Assembly: GCA_051530055.1 (NCBI GenBank)
Contig: CM121341.1
Coordinates: forward strand, 10,664,001 to 10,728,000
Length of the DNA: 64,000 nt
Source: Neoechinorhynchus agilis
Lineage: Eukaryota; Acanthocephala
Direction: 5' to 3'
The translations under genes were made by a program, and so were the position numbers. Numbering within the stretch: position 1 is the stretch's first letter; the number at the start of each line of letters is the position of its first letter. Shown piece by piece: positions 34,034 through 44,625 of this stretch. The notes beneath the pieces are model-generated. The model saw only the letters and a list, made by a program, of their open reading frames with translations. It did not search any database and was not told where the DNA came from.

Positions 34034-35470
34034 TCACTTTTGACTGGACTGTATTAATTTTTTGTAGAAAATGGGAGATGCGCCACATACAGTTTCCCGC
34101 TTGTTAGTTTTGAAAGCAAAGTCATCTGCCAACTCAATATCCTTCCACGTTTTCGCCGTATTAGGTGTTCGATCGCACATTATTGGTTCCAACGGTTCGA
34201 TTGTAGGAAATAGTGAATTTCTTGCTTCATACTCTTCACAGCGGCACTCCATTAGTCCACAATGTTCGCATTCTCGCTTCGGAGCACAAATGCAACTCGA
34301 AGATCCGCAACATTCGTTGCCGTTGTGACAACTCTTTTTTGTCGGCATGCAAATGCAACTACTCGATTGACAACACTCACTGGATCTTCGATTTTGAACA
34401 CAAAGACAACTTTCTGATAAACAACACTTTTCTTCTGATCGTCCATTTGTTTTTGTGCATGTACAACTCACGGACTCACAGCACTTTCCTTTTTCGCAAG
34501 AGTATTCTTTAGCCTTTTCTTCAAAACAAACACAGCTTTCCGATTGACAACAATCTGATGAGCACTGCTTCGCCTCACTCACACAAGTGCAACTCAATGA
34601 GCTACAACATCGTTTTTCCTTACAAGCTCCTTCTAGTGATTGGTTAAAACAAATGCAACTCTTTGATTGGCAACAATCGATCAAACACGATGTTTTCTGA
34701 GTGACGCAAATACAACTATCTGAATCACAGCATTCTTTACAAGATTCCCCAGTCTTTTTTTCTGTAAAACAAACGCAACTTTCTGATTGGCAGCAGTCTG
34801 CGTTACATTGAACGCATGTACAACTCGCGGATCCACAACACTCTCCTTGGTTACATAATTGAGTTTTAAAACAAAGACAGCTATCAGATTGACAGCACTT
34901 CTCATTGCACTCATTGGAGTCTCCTTTAAAACAAACGCAACTTTCTGATTGGCAGCAGTCTGCGTTACATTGAACGCATGTACAACTCGCGGATCCACAA
35001 CACTCTCCTTGGTTACATAATTGAGTTTTAAAACAAAGACAGCTATCAGATTGACAGCACTTCTCATTGCACTCATTGGAGTCTCCTTTAAAACAAACGC
35101 AACTCCTTGAATCACAACACAAATCGATATTACAGGCTAAACCGGAAGGCTCTTCGCATTCAGAACTACTGCAAGTGCTACAGGCACATAAGCAAGGCGA
35201 GCTGCAAGGACATTCTTGTGAAACTGAGTCACCCTCGTCCACCTTCACGGGTTCTTCGGATTTATCGGTAACAACAGTTGGCGCTTCAGATTTCTTTTGG
35301 GATTCCGCTCTTTGCGTTCGCAAACGGCACCAAGCCTCCAATAGTAGATCCTCACATTCATTATTTAGCCTGTATCGGTCAAAATGACGTTCCCATTCGA
35401 AATAACCCGATGTCACGGGAAGGTTAACTTTCAAAATATTTTCGAGATCCTGATAATCCTTTTTCTTACC
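34034..35470 (-). CDS. Cys-rich protein with 15 CCxSxSCxC repeats
   Basis: Open frame of about 470 codons. After an acidic/charged N-terminal region (SGYFEWERHFDRYRL, then a KSEE linker) come CPCSSPCLCACSTC and 15 units of CCxSxSCxC, spaced 15-23 residues, for example CCQSESCVCF, CCGSASCTCV and CCQSDSCLCF. It ends with a non-repeat tail (LFPTIEPLEPIMCDRT, then WKDIELADDFAFK). I do not recognise the family. Dense CC and CxC pairs suggest metal binding or heavy cross-linking, in the manner of metallothioneins. No signal peptide is evident. No ATG opens the frame: a good donor (ATTAAG|GTAAGA, about 35470) and an upstream ATGCATATTAAG suggest a short first exon, but I could not fix the intron. 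Repeats 2-7 contain a perfect 162-bp tandem duplication. Confidence 0.7.
   Translation of the reverse strand, partial: GKKKDYQDLENILKVNLPVTSGYFEWERHFDRYRLNNECEDLLLEAWCRLRTQRAESQKKSEAPTVVTDKSEEPVKVDEGDSVSQECPCSSPCLCACSTCSSSECEEPSGLACNIDLCCDSRSCVCFKGDSNECNEKCCQSDSCLCFKTQLCNQGECCGSASCTCVQCNADCCQSESCVCFKGDSNECNEKCCQSDSCLCFKTQLCNQGECCGSASCTCVQCNADCCQSESCVCFTEKKTGESCKECCDSDSCICVTQKTSCLIDCCQSKSCICFNQSLEGACKEKRCCSSLSCTCVSEAKQCSSDCCQSESCVCFEEKAKEYSCEKGKCCESVSCTCTKTNGRSEEKCCLSESCLCVQNRRSSECCQSSSCICMPTKKSCHNGNECCGSSSCICAPKRECEHCGLMECRCEEYEARNSLFPTIEPLEPIMCDRTPNTAKTWKDIELADDFAFKTNKRETVCGASPIFYKKLIQSSQK
34764..35087. repeat. 162-bp tandem duplication inside the Cys-rich gene
   Basis: 34764-34925 and 34926-35087 are essentially identical. 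The unit encodes 54 residues, equal to three CCxSxSCxC modules (CCQSDSCLCF, CCGSASCTCV, CCQSESCVCF), so the duplication keeps the frame. Lack of divergence means it is recent or maintained by conversion. Confidence 0.85.
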
Positions 35471-35744
35471 TTAATATGCATTTGGTTGATTATATAGAAG
35501 TGAGAAGTCTCTAGAACAAAAATCAAGCTGACTTAAACTATCTTTCAAAGGTTCAGCTTTCTGAAATAAAAACCAATTAAAAATTTGAACGTCACCTATG
35601 GTTTTCGCATTTTTCAAATTCTGCCATTAGCAGGAGGAAAACCGAACATTAAATGAAATATCTTTGGAAAATTAATGGACATTTGGTACATCCTTTTCAT
35701 GCTATTGCGACACAAAACCACATTTTTGTTATAAAATGGTTTCA

Positions 35745-35930
35745 AAATGTCGATAGATTACAATTATTGTTTAGATATTCACTCGGTAAATAAATTTTTT
35801 ATTAAAAAGTTTCGAACCTCGTCGGGTTCATCAATTTTTTCAATTACAAGCAAACTGATGATGAACTCGACGAGGTTCGCAACGCATTAAACAAAAAAAA
35901 TATTTAGCGGGTGAAGACTTAAACGATCTC
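35745..35930. repeat. F1 palindromic element, complete
   Basis: Left arm GTTTAGATATTCACTCGG through CCTCGTCGGGTTCATCA; right arm TGATGATGAACTCGACGAGG through TTTAGCGGGTGAAGAC. Each arm carries the hammerhead-like block, in opposite orientation. Lies between the Cys-rich gene and the multi-exon gene that ends near 36 kb. Confidence 0.7.
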
Positions 35931-36050
35931 CTTTTGAATTCCGAAAAATCCTACAGATTCCGTCGAAGGGAAAGGATTTATCATTATAACATTAAATAGC
36001 AGAAAGTTGTAATTTTAATGCCAACAAGCTTATATTATAAACGTATTTAC

Positions 36051-38012
36051 CTAATTTAGGTTCCCAAAGCGGCCTTTCACGTTTCTCCCTTCTCCTTGTC
36101 CTCTGAATAATTCTATAAAGGCGATTGCAGTTCCCAAATATTGCATTATCGATTTTTCCATCAGGAACAAGTTCATTTACTTCACGGTTTTTTTCCATAT
36201 CAAATACATCTTTTCCCTTCATGTCATATTTGGCAAGCTTTCTTAAAACATGTTGCTTTTTCCAAAGAGAAACTGGATCACGATCTCCTTTTACAATATC
36301 TATTGATCTAGCGGCTTAGATGTTTACTATGTTCGTTTAAGCCTTAAACTCACGGCATACACTTCTTTTTCATCGTTCTGGTATTCTGAAGCGGCTTGTG
36401 TGATCCCAGCATTATTTCGTTCTTACATAAAGATAACTAGAATGAATGAGATTTTAAGTGGTAATCAGATTTAAGTTCGTTTCAGACCTCTTTTATGTCT
36501 GTACGAATATCTCTGAGTTCACTTGCAAGACTCTTTAAAACGTTCAGAAACTCATCTCTTCCGACACATTCAACTTTCTGAGAAATCAGCTCTTTTATAA
36601 AATACGTGATTTCTTCATTTCGATCAAAATAAGGTTCCGCGAGAGGGGCAATATCTTTAAGATTGTACAGATCCTCTTCTATTTTTGATAATATCTAAAT
36701 TATTTCAATTTAAATGTTTGCTTCTCAAGAGAACAGAAAGCAATAAGATTGGCCGATCTTGCTTTTGGTTACGTTTCGCTGGAAATCGCGAATTAATGGA
36801 AAATTGTTGAATAAGTATTTGAAAGCGAATTTGTAAAAGATAATATCGTAGCCAACTATTGTCGACAATCAATACTCGCCAAGAGATGAAGAGCATATTG
36901 AATATTAGCGAGTTGAGAAAGTAGAAAAACATGACAAACCTTCTTATCATCATTCGAAATATTTTCTAATTCTTTGTTAATAACACTTTTCAAAGCACCT
37001 CGAAAATCATTTATTGTAGAGGTCATTTTCTCTAAAGCCTGATTAAATTGCTCCATTGCCTTCGTGGATGACATATTAAATTTATTGGAGCTGTGGGGAC
37101 CTTCATGCGTTGCATTGCGATTGATTGCCCCACAGCCAGATTGATTCCGGTTTAGATTTGAAACTGCGAATCTCAATTTTCGTAACGTAGACTTGAACTC
37201 ATCTGTCCCATTGAGATCATCCAAAACTCTCCGATGTGATCCTTTGCTCCCAACGGAGTGTCGACCATAACTTTCATGCAATCTAAGCACGGAATAAATT
37301 AATCTATCCATAGTTGGTTTTATAATTTCAAAGTCGCTAAATAAAGATTGATCGTATAAACAATACTCGTACAGTTTACGTATAAACCTTAAAAGTTGAT
37401 TTCTTATCGATTCGTTTGCTAAAGATTTTATTTGTCCATACATTATACCTAATTGTTGGCCTATTACATGGCAACTTGGAATCCTACGCTCGCGAATCTG
37501 ATACAGTCCTTTCTTATTAACCTTGCATGGAATCTAAGTTAAAAAAGAGAGATTAATCATGAACATTAACTAATAATCATACCCTCGCAGTTTCCGAGGG
37601 TTTAGTTTTTCTTTCATTTGACCAATGAGAGAACAGTTTTTTAGGAAGCTCATAATACTGGACGGATTTAGTCGCACAAGCGGTTAATAACATCCTACCT
37701 TTTTATCGTTGGTCTTAAAAAAATTTATAATTTCTTCGTAACCTCTTAGTAAATTTTCAGTTTTCTCCAGCAAACGTGGATCAATCTTATTCATGGTGAA
37801 TATAATGAGTTCAAATAAAAACTAACTCCAACCGAAACATCTTCCTTTTCAGCTTTAGGTACACGATCTTTTAAATGGAGTTTACTACTTAATTCTCCAT
37901 AGGATGAAACGTCGCTCAAAATAGTCTCCATTAAATCATCGATTCTCAGCATCTGTTCAGAATTCATTTGATTGCAGTTTATAGGAGTGAGCTCTATATT
38001 CATTGTTGTCAT
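36051..38012 (-). CDS. Unrecognised multi-exon protein
   Basis: Exons that join in frame: 38012-37827 (ATG, MTTMNIELTPINCN), 37785-37699 (IDPRLLEKTENLLRGYEEII), 37533-36940 (ends ELENISNDDKK), 36694-36488 (ILSKIEEDLYNLKDI), about 36420-36353 (NEIMLGSHKPLQ) and 36307-36051 (SIDIVKGDRDPVSLWKKQH through REKRERPLWEPKL). Introns are about 41-245 nt with GT-AG ends, and five of six joins preserve the phase exactly, which supports a real gene of over 450 residues. It is mostly helical and charged, with a basic C-terminal part (QRTRRREKRERP), no signal peptide and no membrane segment. The 3' end is not fixed; unspliced reading would stop at 35992. I do not recognise the family. Confidence 0.65.
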
Positions 38013-38019
38013 AGTAAAT

Positions 38020-39000
38020 GAAAACTTTATTATATTTTGTTGTCATAGCGGCGCAATTGAACTTGCCATCTTGTGGATATCGATGATAACGGGCTACGTT
38101 AATAATAATAAAAAGGATTTGAAACCATGCTATTCTTATAGGTTCTATTCGACTTGACTCGCTCAAAAACGACACTTCATTCTTCATTACTGACATCAAT
38201 GATACGAAGCTCATTAATGCATTCAGATTACTATTTGGCAGTACCGAATAGACGACAAAAACTGTTCTTAGTCTTCTCACGAACTTCTGAGAAATTATTA
38301 AAATGAAGAACAAAAATGTTGATTTTATGTTCTCCTTTTAACAAATTAGATTGAACGCGTCAAATGCTCGTAACGCTCAATCAAAACGATTGCAATGGAA
38401 AAAGAAATATTCGGGGGAGGAAGCCTCGACTCATCAGTCATTGTAAATTAATCGCCGATTAAAATTAATTTAAACCGGGAATATCTTCACTGCAATTCTA
38501 TATTTATTTCAAGGTTACGTGACGCACCTACGCCAACTTTCCTTTATAAACAAAAATTAGAAATAATTTTAAGTGCAAAATTTAAGTGGCTGTCAGCTGA
38601 AAGAGTGAATTATTACTGTGTTACATGTTCAAAGACGCTAATTTTTGGCAAACCAGTGCGGAATGTGCACTTTTGATCGGGATTTTCGTGCCAACATTTA
38701 AATAATAAATCCAAATCAATCACGATCTTTAGGAGGCAGCAATAAATAAGAATTGGTCGCAATCAACGTTCACTAATACCAAACTAGGCGCACGAATATT
38801 TCAATGGAGACAAAATGAGAGTAGGTTTGAATTTAAATACAATTTATATAATTAAGAGAGTTCGCAAATACTAAGCATCATGAATCACAAATGTCTAAAG
38901 TATTCAAATTACTCACTGAGAATCAAGACTCGCTGAGTTTGGCACCAAACAAGCTTAAAAACTACTCTTTCGCTTTAATCCAGTTGAAAAATAACAACGT
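38020..39000. other. No supported gene
   Basis: About 1 kb between the unrecognised gene and the 3' end of VPS33B. An open minus frame at 37957-38313 overlaps the exon above and shows no motif. Confidence 0.4.
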
Positions 39001-39007
39001 GTAACAT

Positions 39008-42000
39008 TCAGTCAAAAGATTGATCAATTATTTCCTCTAGTAGATCCTTTCCACTTGAAACGCATGTTGTTAGGACGCAAATTTCTAATTCTTAAAAAGA
39101 AGTTCTCATCTTCTGTGACCGTACTTACCAGATTTTAAAGTTCGTATGGCTTCGAGTTCAAGATAACTGCATCCGCCGATAAAGTATACGACTGACATAC
39201 CACGATCTACTTCTTCAGAGGTACCACTACTGGTTGCACTACCAGTTTTTATCGGCATCTCGTTAGCCCACGAGAAGTCGGATTTGGTTAACTTGCTTAG
39301 GAGCTGAACAATTACAGGTTGGGTGGAAACTAAAAGCACTTTCATTTGTGGAAATATTTTTTTGCGACTTGTACATACAATTCGATATAGTATTGGATTT
39401 AAATCCAATTTTTTCGAGATTTCTGAAAACAATTACATATTTTGTGCCGTGAACCTAATAAGGACGCGGGCAACGCTTTAAAAATACTTCCACGTAAAAT
39501 TTGAAAGATATTTTTAGTCTCTATTTGACTCTTTTAAACTCGACACTTTCGGTTAACTTTTAAACGAAATTTTTTTGTTCGTCGTTCACAATGGAAAGTG
39601 AATGTTGCGAACACCCGCGAGGGGTTATTTAAACAGTTAAATTTCAATCAAATCGCATACGCTTCGTACTTGACAGAATTCTCGAATAAGACAAGGAACT
39701 GCTTTGTTGCCTTTAATGCTTAGCAAGCAGATAAGTCTCAAAATATCAATCACGTCACCATCTAAATTTTTTGAGAGACCCAAACTGGTTTTTATCTTGA
39801 ACATTAAACAATACCCATATTTCTTGAAATGTACCGAACAGCGTAGGCATCATTGTTCATTACGCCTTTACATGAAAATACAGTTTAGATTTTTAAGCGA
39901 AAAAACATTAAACCTCGTTCACAGTCGATCATATCAAGAAATTGGTCAGAGTTTATGTAATCATTGATTGATTCTGCGATGGTTGTATCTAATACAACAT
40001 TGTTAATGACACAAATAGACCAATCAGAACTTACGAATAGATAAAAGTTTTTTGTCGCTTTGGTATTTTGGAATCTTCTTCACTACTTCATTGATTTCTT
40101 CGACGTTGCTCATAAGTGTTGCTTCCTAAAATATATAAAAATTGATTTAACATGTGATTAATGACTTCCTATATTGGTATAAGGGCAATGTACTAGAAAA
40201 GAGAAAAATCAATGTCTTAAAATTCGAAATGAAGGCTAAGCGTATTTTTTGGAAAATATGACACGGGTTTTTCCATATAGCCTCTCAACAAAAAAAGGAT
40301 AATTTGGTAACAAGAATTCGTAATGCTCATATTTCCGATTAGTCTTTTCCATCTCGTTCACAATTGTTCAAATATACTGTTGATACAAATCTTAGCACCG
40401 ATTAAAAGAACTTGGGTGCACATACACGATACCCATCGCGCCGTAAAAAGATTGCAGTGAGCTTTAGAAAAGTCCCTAAAGCAGTTCTAATGGTTAAAAA
40501 CACTTTTATCCCACTAAATGGCCGTTTTGTGCTTATTATCCAAATATCTCTAGAGGTAGACGGAACTGAAGCGACTGGAATACTAACATCATGAATAGCA
40601 CTTAGTTCGATTGCAATTCGATTCAAAACGCTTCCAACTTCAGAAAAGCGCAAATGCCTCAATTCACAGAACATTCCATCATCCAAACCCCTTAAATCAA
40701 ACTTTCGAGCTTTGTCATCGACATACGAACGTGGGCCTTGAGGAGAAAAATCCTCAGTGTCTTTAGCGCTTAGTACGCTAACGTCCACCACACCTATGAT
40801 TATGGAAACTGATAAACGATTTATAAATCAATATTTACCATTAACGATTTTAAATCGATCGTGGATAAGACCTTCGTAACTATAGTCGGTTAGCAGAATA
40901 GAGTAAAGGTCCTGAGATCTATCAAATAGAATTAGATTGCATCCAATGTCACATTTATGACTTCTGTCTTTTGTTAGGGACTCAGCTACCGTCTTTAAAA
41001 AATTCGTTGAATCCAAAAAAACAAAATATTACTTTTGCATGCTTCCCGTACGCAGATATTCTGGAAAAGTGGAATCCGCTAACTCTCTCAAACTGCTCCA
41101 AAGCCAATTGAACCCACTGTAGTTTCATTTCATTATTCCTCATAAACGTATCCTTAAGTGACATTGCGTAGAAGGCTTTTTTCGAATTGTGAAAATACCG
41201 TGAAAAAACGATGATCGTTCATGGTGTATAAGTCATTCGAAAGGGGAACCATCAGAAACCTGAACTCCAGTAAGCTCGCCTTCACATTCATTTTCTTAAG
41301 TCACATAATTCATGAACCAGTTTTCAGAGTCTAATGATTCTGCCCACATGGATTAAAGTCTTGCAAATAGGACAAACCATCGGAACGAATATCGAACATT
41401 GCGTTTTGCATCATAAGCGTTGGTTCTCAAAAAAAAATCGCTATAAAGCTTTAAACCAAGTAATTTAGATTGATTTTAAGTACAAAGTTCTTGTTGATAA
41501 AAATTAATACAGCATCAGTTATCAATCAATTGGGAAGAAAATTTTCGGGGATAATAACCGGAAGCAATGGTTTTTTCCATAAATATGCAAGTTTGAACTC
41601 GCAGAGTCATGAGTTAAACTTATTCGAAGTGTAACTGTATCATTTTAATGTTACCGACGCATGCGAGAGAGAAACAAATCGATATATAACAAATATTGTC
41701 TTTAGAAAAAAAAGAATTTTAACGCATCTCTTCTATTATTTATATCACAAAAATTTAAATTGTTATTCTCCCTCACAGAACTTCACAGACTCTCCTATAA
41801 ACAATAATTACCAATTCTCACCTGAACGAACTTCTTACGCTATACTATATTCCGACTCGACCGGACCCGTAAGCCACTCCAAAATCAACAGCCACATTCA
41901 TTTATCCTATAAGAACTCGAATGTTTATGAGGACCCAAATGTTCATAGTTTTCCTTCTTTATTCATTGATGAGACGTGTTATTATTATAGGAAAAACTAT

Positions 42001-42636
42001 ATTTTTAATGGAAGAATGAATATGTCTGAAATTCAGAAAAAATAAATTTTGATGGTTTGTTCACCTTTCGTTCAGTTTCACTTGGACCATGTCAGTACAA
42101 AAAAAGAAGCACAAAACTGTGCAAATCTTAATCGCTTAAATAAAGAAGTAATTCCGAAATCACTGTCCCATGGTAGGCGAGAGATCGCAATACGCAATGT
42201 TCATCGTATAATTCCGACATTGATTCCGCTCTCAAATTTTCTTATTTGTTCACAAATACGTTTTAAAGACTCAACCAACGGTCGTGTTATGAACACTAAA
42301 CTTGAAGTTACATTTCTTTTACTAAAATCGAGTTTAAATGCTCCATTAATCGAATGCATTGATTCCACACCATGTTCCTTGCAAAAACCTATATATATTG
42401 ATTTCATAACTATTGATTGCATACCTTTAATAATCCATACTGGGCTACAATCCCAACGGTAGATGCCAGCACCTCGTCCCAGATTAATATCTTTATGTAA
42501 CTTTTGGCAATAAATTGATCACAAAACGAATATGAACCTTTGGACCAGGTATCTCATCAATAATGTTCAGAAACTCATCTCTGTATAGTTCTATAAGTTC
42601 CAATGAAATGCGGTTTAAGACATTTTTGGATGACAT
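39008..42636 (-). CDS. VPS33B: Vacuolar protein sorting-associated protein 33B (Sec1/Munc18 family)
   Basis: Many short exons. Exon 1 (42636-42538) MSSKNVLNRISLELIELYRD...EIPGPK joins exon 2 (42490-42425) ILIWDEVLASTVGIVAQYGLLK and exon 3 (from 42377) EHGVESMHSINGAFKLDFSK and LVFITRPLVESLKRI. Later exons near 41400-41200 read FRFLMVPLSNDLYTM, then 41164 on AMSLKDTFMRNNEMKLQW to YGKHAK, a 40-nt intron, NLILFDRSQDLYSILLTDYS, a 45-nt intron and KFDLRGLDDGMFCELRHLRF. Exons at 40131 and below read EINEVVKKIPKYQSDKKLL, SINDYINSDQFLDMI and DILRLICLLSIKGNKAVP. Then FSEISKKLDLNP, VVYFIGGCSYLELEAIRTL and, after a 38-nt intron, LEICVLTTCVSSGKDLLEEI to the stop. FSEISKKL favours the B over the A paralogue. 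VPS33B works with VIPAR in late endosome and lysosome-related trafficking. A few middle joins are approximate. Confidence 0.9.
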
Positions 42637-42716
42637 CTAAAAAGGTACATAGATCCACGACTTTAATTTAGAGATAAATTTTTACTTATCATTTAAGATG
42701 TCATGGCTCAATTTGC

Positions 42717-43145
42717 AGAAATCCAACAATGTTCGATTATTTCCGAAATTACAAAATTAATGACTTGCAATGCCCAATAAAACGAATAAAAAAATAGTAA
42801 ATCATCGACTTCAGATTAAAAATCTTTTTGGGTATTGTTATTCACCTCGAGATCCTGAGAATCAGTGATTCGTAAGTTAAGAAAATTTTCACTTAAATTC
42901 CTTACAATTCCGTTCCCAATAAAGCAAATAGAAATTCGGATTAGAGCGACTCCACTTACCATTTAATGACTCTTGAAAAAAAATCCAACAATGTTCGATT
43001 ATTTTCAAAATTACAAAATCAATGACTTGCAATGCCCAATAAAACGAATAAAAAATAGAAAATCATCGACTTCAGATTAAAAATCTTTTTTGGGTATTGT
43101 TATTCACCTCGAGGTCTTGACAGCCGGTGACTCGTAAGTTAAGAG
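42717..43145. repeat. Direct repeat pair of ~165 bp upstream of VPS33B
   Basis: 42717-42885 and about 42980-43145 share ATCCAACAATGTTCGATTAT, AATGACTTGCAATGCCCAAT and GGGTATTGTTATTCACCTCG with few differences. They sit 80-500 bp upstream of the VPS33B start. Nothing coding in either. Confidence 0.7.
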
Positions 43146-43200
43146 ATTTGTCGCTCGAATTTTAACATAAAAGCAAAATAAATATTGCGTAAAAGGCCAA

Positions 43201-43464
43201 TTTTTATCGAACGAAAAATGGGTGTTTTATTTATTTCTTGCTTCAAATTTTCGACGCCTTGCGTCTTCGTCAGGAAACTTTTCTTCGGTTATCTGAAAAG
43301 GAATCAGAGGAGGGCAACGTTAAGAGGGATGAGCTGACGGACAGCGTTGCCTTCCTCTGATTCCTTTGCAGATAACCGAAGGAGAGCTTCCTGACGAAGA
43401 CGCAAGGCGTCGAAAATTTGAAGCAATAAACAAATAAAACACCCATTTTTCGTTCGATAATAAA
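43201..43464. repeat. Foldback element with ~118-bp arms
   Basis: TTATCGAACGAAAAATGGGT at the left end is inverted at the right as ACCCATTTTTCGTTCGATAA, and the arms stay complementary inward through the GACGCCTTGCGTC block to a centre near 43330. The arms pair almost perfectly. On the plus strand the right arm contains CTGACGAAGACGC-AAG-GCGTCGAAA (43391-43417), a hammerhead-like core. No TSD identified. Confidence 0.8.
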
Positions 43465-43582
43465 TCTGGAATAAAACACGAGGGTGCTGGGAAAAGAGGC
43501 TTTCCATAATTTTCAAAAGGCAACAAAATCCTAAATTGTTTCTTGTTTACAAAATATTCATTGAACATCGTAAGATTAAAAA

Positions 43583-43981
43583 TCAATCGCATTCTTCTGC
43601 AAGCCAATCGGGCAAATCAGCATTTTTATCGGCAGTCTCAAGAAACTCGAAGAAGCCGTCTCTCTTTTTTTCCTTTCCTTTTTCAGCTCTGGATTTTCGG
43701 ACCGTCTTTAACAGAGACAAGATACCACGAATGCCTATTTTCTTCAGCCGCTTTTCCTCCATTGGATCATAATCAGCGATCGGAGTGTAAGCTTTGGCAT
43801 CTACAATGGCTTTACTCTTTCTCCGGAGTTTCCTTGGCCGTGAAGGCTTTTGTTCTACAGTAACATTAACATCCTCCGCTGGTTTATCCGGCTTTACTCG
43901 TTCTCGTTTTCCATCCGACGAAACAATCTCAAACGCTCCAGCTAATTGACCAGCTTTTGGATCCCGCTTCCTTTTGGGCAT
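43583..43981 (-). CDS. RRP15-like ribosome biogenesis protein
   Basis: ATG at 43981 gives a 132-residue very basic protein: MPKRKRDPKAGQLAGAFEI, then RPRKLRRKSKAIVDAKAY, DPMEEKRLKKIGIRGILSL, and a C-terminal FFEFLETADK segment. The EEKRLKKIGIRGILSLLKTV part matches the Rrp15 family core (E..L.rIAtRGVv.LfnaV), and the following KRDGFFEFL matches KKDF.s.L. Rrp15 acts in pre-60S ribosome maturation in the nucleolus. The protein is shorter than the human one (about 280 residues), lacking the acidic N-terminal part. The frame stays open upstream to about 44053 without an ATG, so an upstream exon is possible. Confidence 0.6.
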   Translation of the reverse strand: MPKRKRDPKAGQLAGAFEIVSSDGKRERVKPDKPAEDVNVTVEQKPSRPRKLRRKSKAIVDAKAYTPIADYDPMEEKRLKKIGIRGILSLLKTVRKSRAEKGKEKKRDGFFEFLETADKNADLPDWLAEECD

Positions 43982-44147
43982 TTTAAGAAATATTCTTCTC
44001 AAACCGCGAGCAATGCTTTTATGTTTCTTTTGTACTTTGGATACGTTCTCCACTGATCTTTACGTACTCTGGACGCTCAATAATTGATCGGAACTAATCA
44101 TCAATCGAGCACGATAAGTATAGGAAGTGTTTGACAATTGAACTATT

Positions 44148-44360
44148 TCATGCAGAAATATCGAACTTAATAAATTCCTTTAAATTTTCCGCCTTAAGCA
44201 TTATAGAAAGTATTGGTTGGCAATAGTCTTTTAGTCGTCCCACTGACGATGGTGTCACTTTCTTCAGTAATTTTCTACGATAACTATCATATATAAAATT
44301 CCATTTGAATTGAGTCAAATAATTCTTACAACGATGCCAAACGATCGATTGACTTTTCAT
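44148..44360 (-). CDS. Hypothetical 70-residue basic protein
   Basis: ATG to stop, MKSQSIVWHRCKNYLTQFKW through EFIKFDISA, rich in Lys/Tyr/Trp. No recognised motif. It lies about 170 bp upstream of the RRP15-like gene on the same strand and could be a short exon or chance. Its downstream part resembles a palindrome arm seen at 60165-60290 (AATAAATTCCTTTAA), which lowers confidence. Confidence 0.2.
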   Translation of the reverse strand: MKSQSIVWHRCKNYLTQFKWNFIYDSYRRKLLKKVTPSSVGRLKDYCQPILSIMLKAENLKEFIKFDISA

Positions 44361-44494
44361 CGAGACTGCTGTTCAATTTCATACAACAATATGCAGCGGT
44401 CTATAGAATTTCTTAGCTTTTCTTTATTTTAACGAACTAAATTCTGCAAAGAAGACTTGATAATTGAAATATATTTTGTTTGGTGTTAAGAAAA

Positions 44495-44625
44495 TAGAGT
44501 TTAATTCATTGATTTCCTTTCACAATATTCAAAGCTTAAAAAACTTATAAACAACCTGAAGAAGTCCGACGAGACGGGCGAAATATTGTGATAAGGAATC
44601 AATAAATCAATCTCTATATCACCAA
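44495..44625. repeat. Palindromic element, family F2
   Basis: Left arm AGAGTTTAATTCATTGATTT then CCTTTCACAATATT; right arm AATATTGTGATAAGGAATCA then ATAAATCAATCTCTATAT. The hammerhead-like block CTGAAGAAGTCCGACG with GACGGGCGAAATA is at 44556-44585. A related, more diverged copy is at 60000-60145. Confidence 0.65.

Noticed and set aside
34681-35115. Long open frame antisense-phase to the Cys-rich gene (repeating VAFVLK units)
   Set aside because: It is an alternate frame of the same repeat; its periodicity comes from the CCxSxSCxC coding repeats and it has no family match.
35440-35475. A 20-nt intron opening the Cys-rich gene (after ATGCATATTAAG)
   Set aside because: It would give a neat ATG start, but it is half the length of every other supported intron; kept only as a possibility.
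39095-39135. A 16-nt intron in VPS33B (GTAAGT...CACAG)
   Set aside because: The 38-nt choice ending TTTTTAAG gives the conserved C-terminus (LEICVLTTCVSSGK); the 16-nt choice does not.
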